NCBI GenBank assembly: GCA_937146805.1
Contig: CAKZRR010000043.1
Coordinates: 1 to 64,000 of the forward strand
Length of the DNA stretch: 64,000 nucleotides
Source of the DNA: an uncultured Owenweeksia sp.
GTDB taxonomy: Bacteria > Bacteroidota > Bacteroidia > Flavobacteriales > Schleiferiaceae
Direction: 5' to 3'
In this document: in pieces, positions 61,602-64,000 of the stretch
Layout of the letters: every line of letters starts with the position of its first letter
Numbering within the stretch: position 1 is the first letter of the stretch
The notes under the pieces: generated by a model
Databases searched by the model: none
What the model was told of the DNA's origin: nothing
Seen by the model: the letters and a program-made list of their open reading frames with translations, nothing else
Position numbers and translations under genes: made by a program

Positions 61602-62873
61602 CTATTCTTCAAAATTAATTAGGGCAGTCCAAATGCTCATGCTACCATCAACTTCCATGCGTGTCCATATAGGGCGCACTTGGCCATTATAGGCTTCAAT
61701 ATCGTTGTAATCTCCAAAAAACACACTAGGGTCTGGGACAAAAGAAGTCTCGCTAATTTTTTCGTTTACCCAAGTTTCTCCACCATCCTTACTATAGGCC
61801 ATATACACATCGGTTTCCAACTTTTTATGATTTCTACGATCGTAGAATATCGTATATAAATACCCCGTAACAGGATCGCAACTCAACCAACTAAAAAACT
61901 GATCCCTTTTCTTCTTATCGTCATTTACTTTTATAGGTTCCGACCAGCTATCTCCTTGATCCGTACTTTTAACCAACCAAACATCGTAATGACCATTCCT
62001 GTCATCCACCCAATTTATGTAAATCGTACCCCGATTAGATCCATCACTTATATCGCAAGCCGTTACCGGCATACCATTGGCTCTTTGCAGTCCGGGTATT
62101 TCAATATCCCAGCCTCCAACATGGTCGCCAACTATAATATCCTCTTCCAGCCAGTTTTCGCCATCATGACTTCTATCAAAATATATCTTACCACCGTTAG
62201 ACCAGGCCACATATATCTCACCATCTGGAGATACGCAAGGCACTGCGCCTTCGGTTGTATTATCATCATCTAAACAACCTCCGGCTATTTGGTTTATTTG
62301 CAAGGCTTTACTCCAAGACTCTCCACCATCTGTAGACTGTGAAAACATAATATTCGACTTAAACTCCTCTTCCTTAGCGCCATATTTATCAAACTGAGTC
62401 CATGTGGTATAAACCGTATTATTTAAGGGGTTCACGGCTGCCCACTGTTTGTCTTGATCCTTTGGGTGATCTAACCCCATAAAGCTACCATCGTTCCATG
62501 ACTTTCCTCCATCGGTACTTTTTTGGCACACAATACGGTCCAAAATTTCTTCACTCTTCCAATTTAAGCCAGTAGGATCGGAAAGGTGCAGAAAATATAC
62601 ATTCCCTTCAAAATCTGATACTAATACTGGGTCTCCCCAAACACCGTAACTTGAAACTAGGGTGTCACCTTTCCATGTTTGACCTCCATCTTCAGAGTAA
62701 AACACACGATCTAAAATAGCGCCCGCCACCATTTCGTGGGGGCGTGCTTTGTTAATACAAATAGAAGGCTCGCAAATACCTCTTCGCATGGGAGCCGACT
62801 CGCCAATTTTTACATTTTGGTACTGCGCCAACATGCCCAAAGGCAAAAACAGGGCTAAAAACAATTTTTTCAT
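61602..62873 (-). CDS. secreted Asp-box (BNR) beta-propeller protein
   Basis: The ATG at 62873 gives the signal peptide MKKLFLALFLPLGMLAQ; a TTG at 62882 is the alternative. Six Asp-box motifs are seen (SEDGGQTWKGD, STDGGKSWNDG, STDGGESWSKA, SHDGENWLEE, STDQGDSWSEP, SKDGGETWVNE), as in sialidase-like propellers. The sialidase active-site Arg/Asp set is not evident, so the enzyme class is uncertain. Confidence 0.8.
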   Translation of the reverse strand: MKKLFLALFLPLGMLAQYQNVKIGESAPMRRGICEPSICINKARPHEMVAGAILDRVFYSEDGGQTWKGDTLVSSYGVWGDPVLVSDFEGNVYFLHLSDPTGLNWKSEEILDRIVCQKSTDGGKSWNDGSFMGLDHPKDQDKQWAAVNPLNNTVYTTWTQFDKYGAKEEEFKSNIMFSQSTDGGESWSKALQINQIAGGCLDDDNTTEGAVPCVSPDGEIYVAWSNGGKIYFDRSHDGENWLEEDIIVGDHVGGWDIEIPGLQRANGMPVTACDISDGSNRGTIYINWVDDRNGHYDVWLVKSTDQGDSWSEPIKVNDDKKKRDQFFSWLSCDPVTGYLYTIFYDRRNHKKLETDVYMAYSKDGGETWVNEKISETSFVPDPSVFFGDYNDIEAYNGQVRPIWTRMEVDGSMSIWTALINFEE

Positions 62874-63008
62874 GGTAAACAACTAAATTACATCAAGTCA
62901 AGTAGCGGAGGGTTTTTACCCTTTGCTTGTTAGGGTTTGCACAAATGTAAGGTTCCCGCCCATTCAAAAAAAAATAAGTTCTTTGTTGAACTGAATACGA
63001 AAAAATTG

Positions 63009-63149
63009 ATGAAAATACTTTTGACCTTTACTTTTACAGTCCTTTTTTTCACCGCAGGGTTCTCACAAGAAAACATCTTGGAAATAGAATCGATTGGTTC
63101 TGTTTATAACAAGGCACACCTGTACAGACAGTTAAAACCTAGTAGATGA
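63009..63149 (+). CDS. short secreted peptide (46 residues)
   Basis: The ATG at 63009 gives a signal peptide (MKILLTFTFTVLFFTAGFSQ), followed by 26 residues rich in charged side chains. The stop overlaps the next start (ATGA at 63146). It is probably a coupled leader or a truncated secreted protein. Confidence 0.5.
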   Translation: MKILLTFTFTVLFFTAGFSQENILEIESIGSVYNKAHLYRQLKPSR

Positions 63150-64000
63150 AAGGACTAACTCTTTTAATCCTAATTGTTGCCTTTTTAACCTCTTGCAATC
63201 AAAAGCACCCTTTTGAAGGTGTTTGGATTACAGTTAGCCATGTTAGCGAAAATGGCCATACCACTTCCGCTCAAACACAAAATATTTTTGATTTTGAGCA
63301 TGACTCCCTAAAAATTGTTCAACTTGGCAATCACGCCTCAGGCAATTTGAGAGAAATAACCATGAATGCTTATAAATATGAATTTATAAACGATCGATTT
63401 GTTTCATATTGGGAGAAAGACACCATATATTTTTCTTACCAGGTTGAAGATTCACTAATACTAAATTTTAATACAAAAGAGGAAAGAACCAATCAATCGG
63501 TTGTTTTAAAACGGATTGATTTTACTAAAAAATTGAAGCAGCCACTCAAAGGTTCATACTTATTAAAATGGCCTGAAAACTCAACCAGCCTAACTTTTAT
63601 AAACGACTCAATAGCGGTTGGTTTTGATAAAAACCATGGTGACAAATGGAAAATTTTTAACTACAAAGGAGCTCATCTATTTCTATACCTAGACGGGATC
63701 ACTCCTATCTCATCCATCTGGAATGAAAGTGATACTATCCTGAATCTCACCTACCACCTCAAACCCAATAGAAAGGTAACTTTGAAAAAGGCCAATTCAA
63801 CCATTTCCCCTGAAGATTTATACGGAGAGTGGACGAGAATAGATAAAAGTTTAAACCTACCTCCCCCATCTCCGGAAATTATATTTGAGCTAAAAATGAC
63901 GTTTGACCCAGACACGTTGACAACCCACTATTATAACGAGGACAAAAAGGAAGCCTGGCAGTTAACAGAAGATGGAAAGAATATCTATTTTCCGGATAGA
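63146..64000 (+). CDS. lipoprotein, partial at window edge
   Basis: An open frame of at least 285 codons runs off the right edge, so it has no stop in the window. It has a lipobox (FLTSC, Cys about 17) and then two similar beta-rich modules (FEGVWITVSHV near the start and LYGEWTRIDKSLNLP near residue 230), like lipocalin-type repeats. Coupled to the short peptide by ATGA. Confidence 0.7.
   Translation, partial: MKGLTLLILIVAFLTSCNQKHPFEGVWITVSHVSENGHTTSAQTQNIFDFEHDSLKIVQLGNHASGNLREITMNAYKYEFINDRFVSYWEKDTIYFSYQVEDSLILNFNTKEERTNQSVVLKRIDFTKKLKQPLKGSYLLKWPENSTSLTFINDSIAVGFDKNHGDKWKIFNYKGAHLFLYLDGITPISSIWNESDTILNLTYHLKPNRKVTLKKANSTISPEDLYGEWTRIDKSLNLPPPSPEIIFELKMTFDPDTLTTHYYNEDKKEAWQLTEDGKNIYFPDR

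Noticed and set aside
1..64000. CRISPR array or integrase-type attachment site.
   Set aside because: No regularly spaced repeats. The prophage uses a DDE transposase and a short target duplication instead.

Overview
The window is a chromosomal segment of a Bacteroidota bacterium, most likely a marine-type member of Flavobacteriia. The evidence is the TAnnTTTG -7 promoters upstream of several genes, a CHU_C/T9SS-type C-terminal sorting domain, many Sec signal peptides and lipoprotein signals, and a hemA-C-D-E-F-B-L cluster diverging from an AraC regulator and hemH. A complete Mu-like transposable prophage of about 37.2 kb (1165-38391) dominates the first 38 kb. The remainder is host chromosome.

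Host, left edge (1-1164): the tail of a membrane transporter, a small nuclease-fold protein, and the C-terminal piece of a type IIG/ISP-like restriction-modification enzyme. The N-terminal piece of the same enzyme lies on the far side of the prophage (38392-40947). Removing the prophage and one copy of a 5-bp direct repeat (GGACT at 1160-1164 and 38392-38396) restores a single open frame of about 1063 codons. This fixes the insertion point and shows that a phage-defence gene was broken.

Prophage layout. At the right end a LexA/CI-like repressor (+) faces an early minus-strand operon: Ner-like regulator, MuA transposase, MuB ATPase, then about 17 small early genes including DUF3164, a RecA/KaiC-type ATPase and a GemA-like protein. 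Two late operons diverge from 18840-18970. The plus operon holds small and large terminase, gp36-like, portal, gpF-like head protein with a toxin-like tail domain, gpG-like protein, tape measure and a fibre-like protein. The minus operon holds ClpP-type protease/scaffold, capsid, sheath, tube, tail chaperone with a -1 frameshift, hub, spike, gp46-like, three signal-peptide-bearing fibre/deacetylase proteins, lysis genes with a candidate unimolecular spanin, baseplate J and a Dam methylase. Plus late and minus early transcription converge on a bidirectional terminator at 28419-28452. Transposase-binding motifs (GCCAAAACGTAAAATGAAAT) sit at both ends.

Host, right side (38392-64000): the broken RM gene and a lipoprotein. 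Next comes the minus-strand heme operon hemA-hemC-hemD-hemE-hemF-hemB-hemL, making protoporphyrinogen IX from glutamyl-tRNA, with the divergent AraC regulator and ferrochelatase. Then rpsP-rimM-trmN6, three unrecognised genes, dinB, a DUF4197 lipoprotein, ddl, a LamG/CHU_C surface protein, peptidase E, an Asp-box (BNR) protein and two small secreted or lipoprotein genes at the edge.

The most notable points are the exact RM-gene disruption, the signal peptides on consecutive tail genes, a pair of tRNA T-arm-like 50-bp repeats in early phage leaders, the programmed frameshift, and a shared AGTTTTGTC promoter core at three phage promoters. All family assignments come from reading the sequence; no database search was run.
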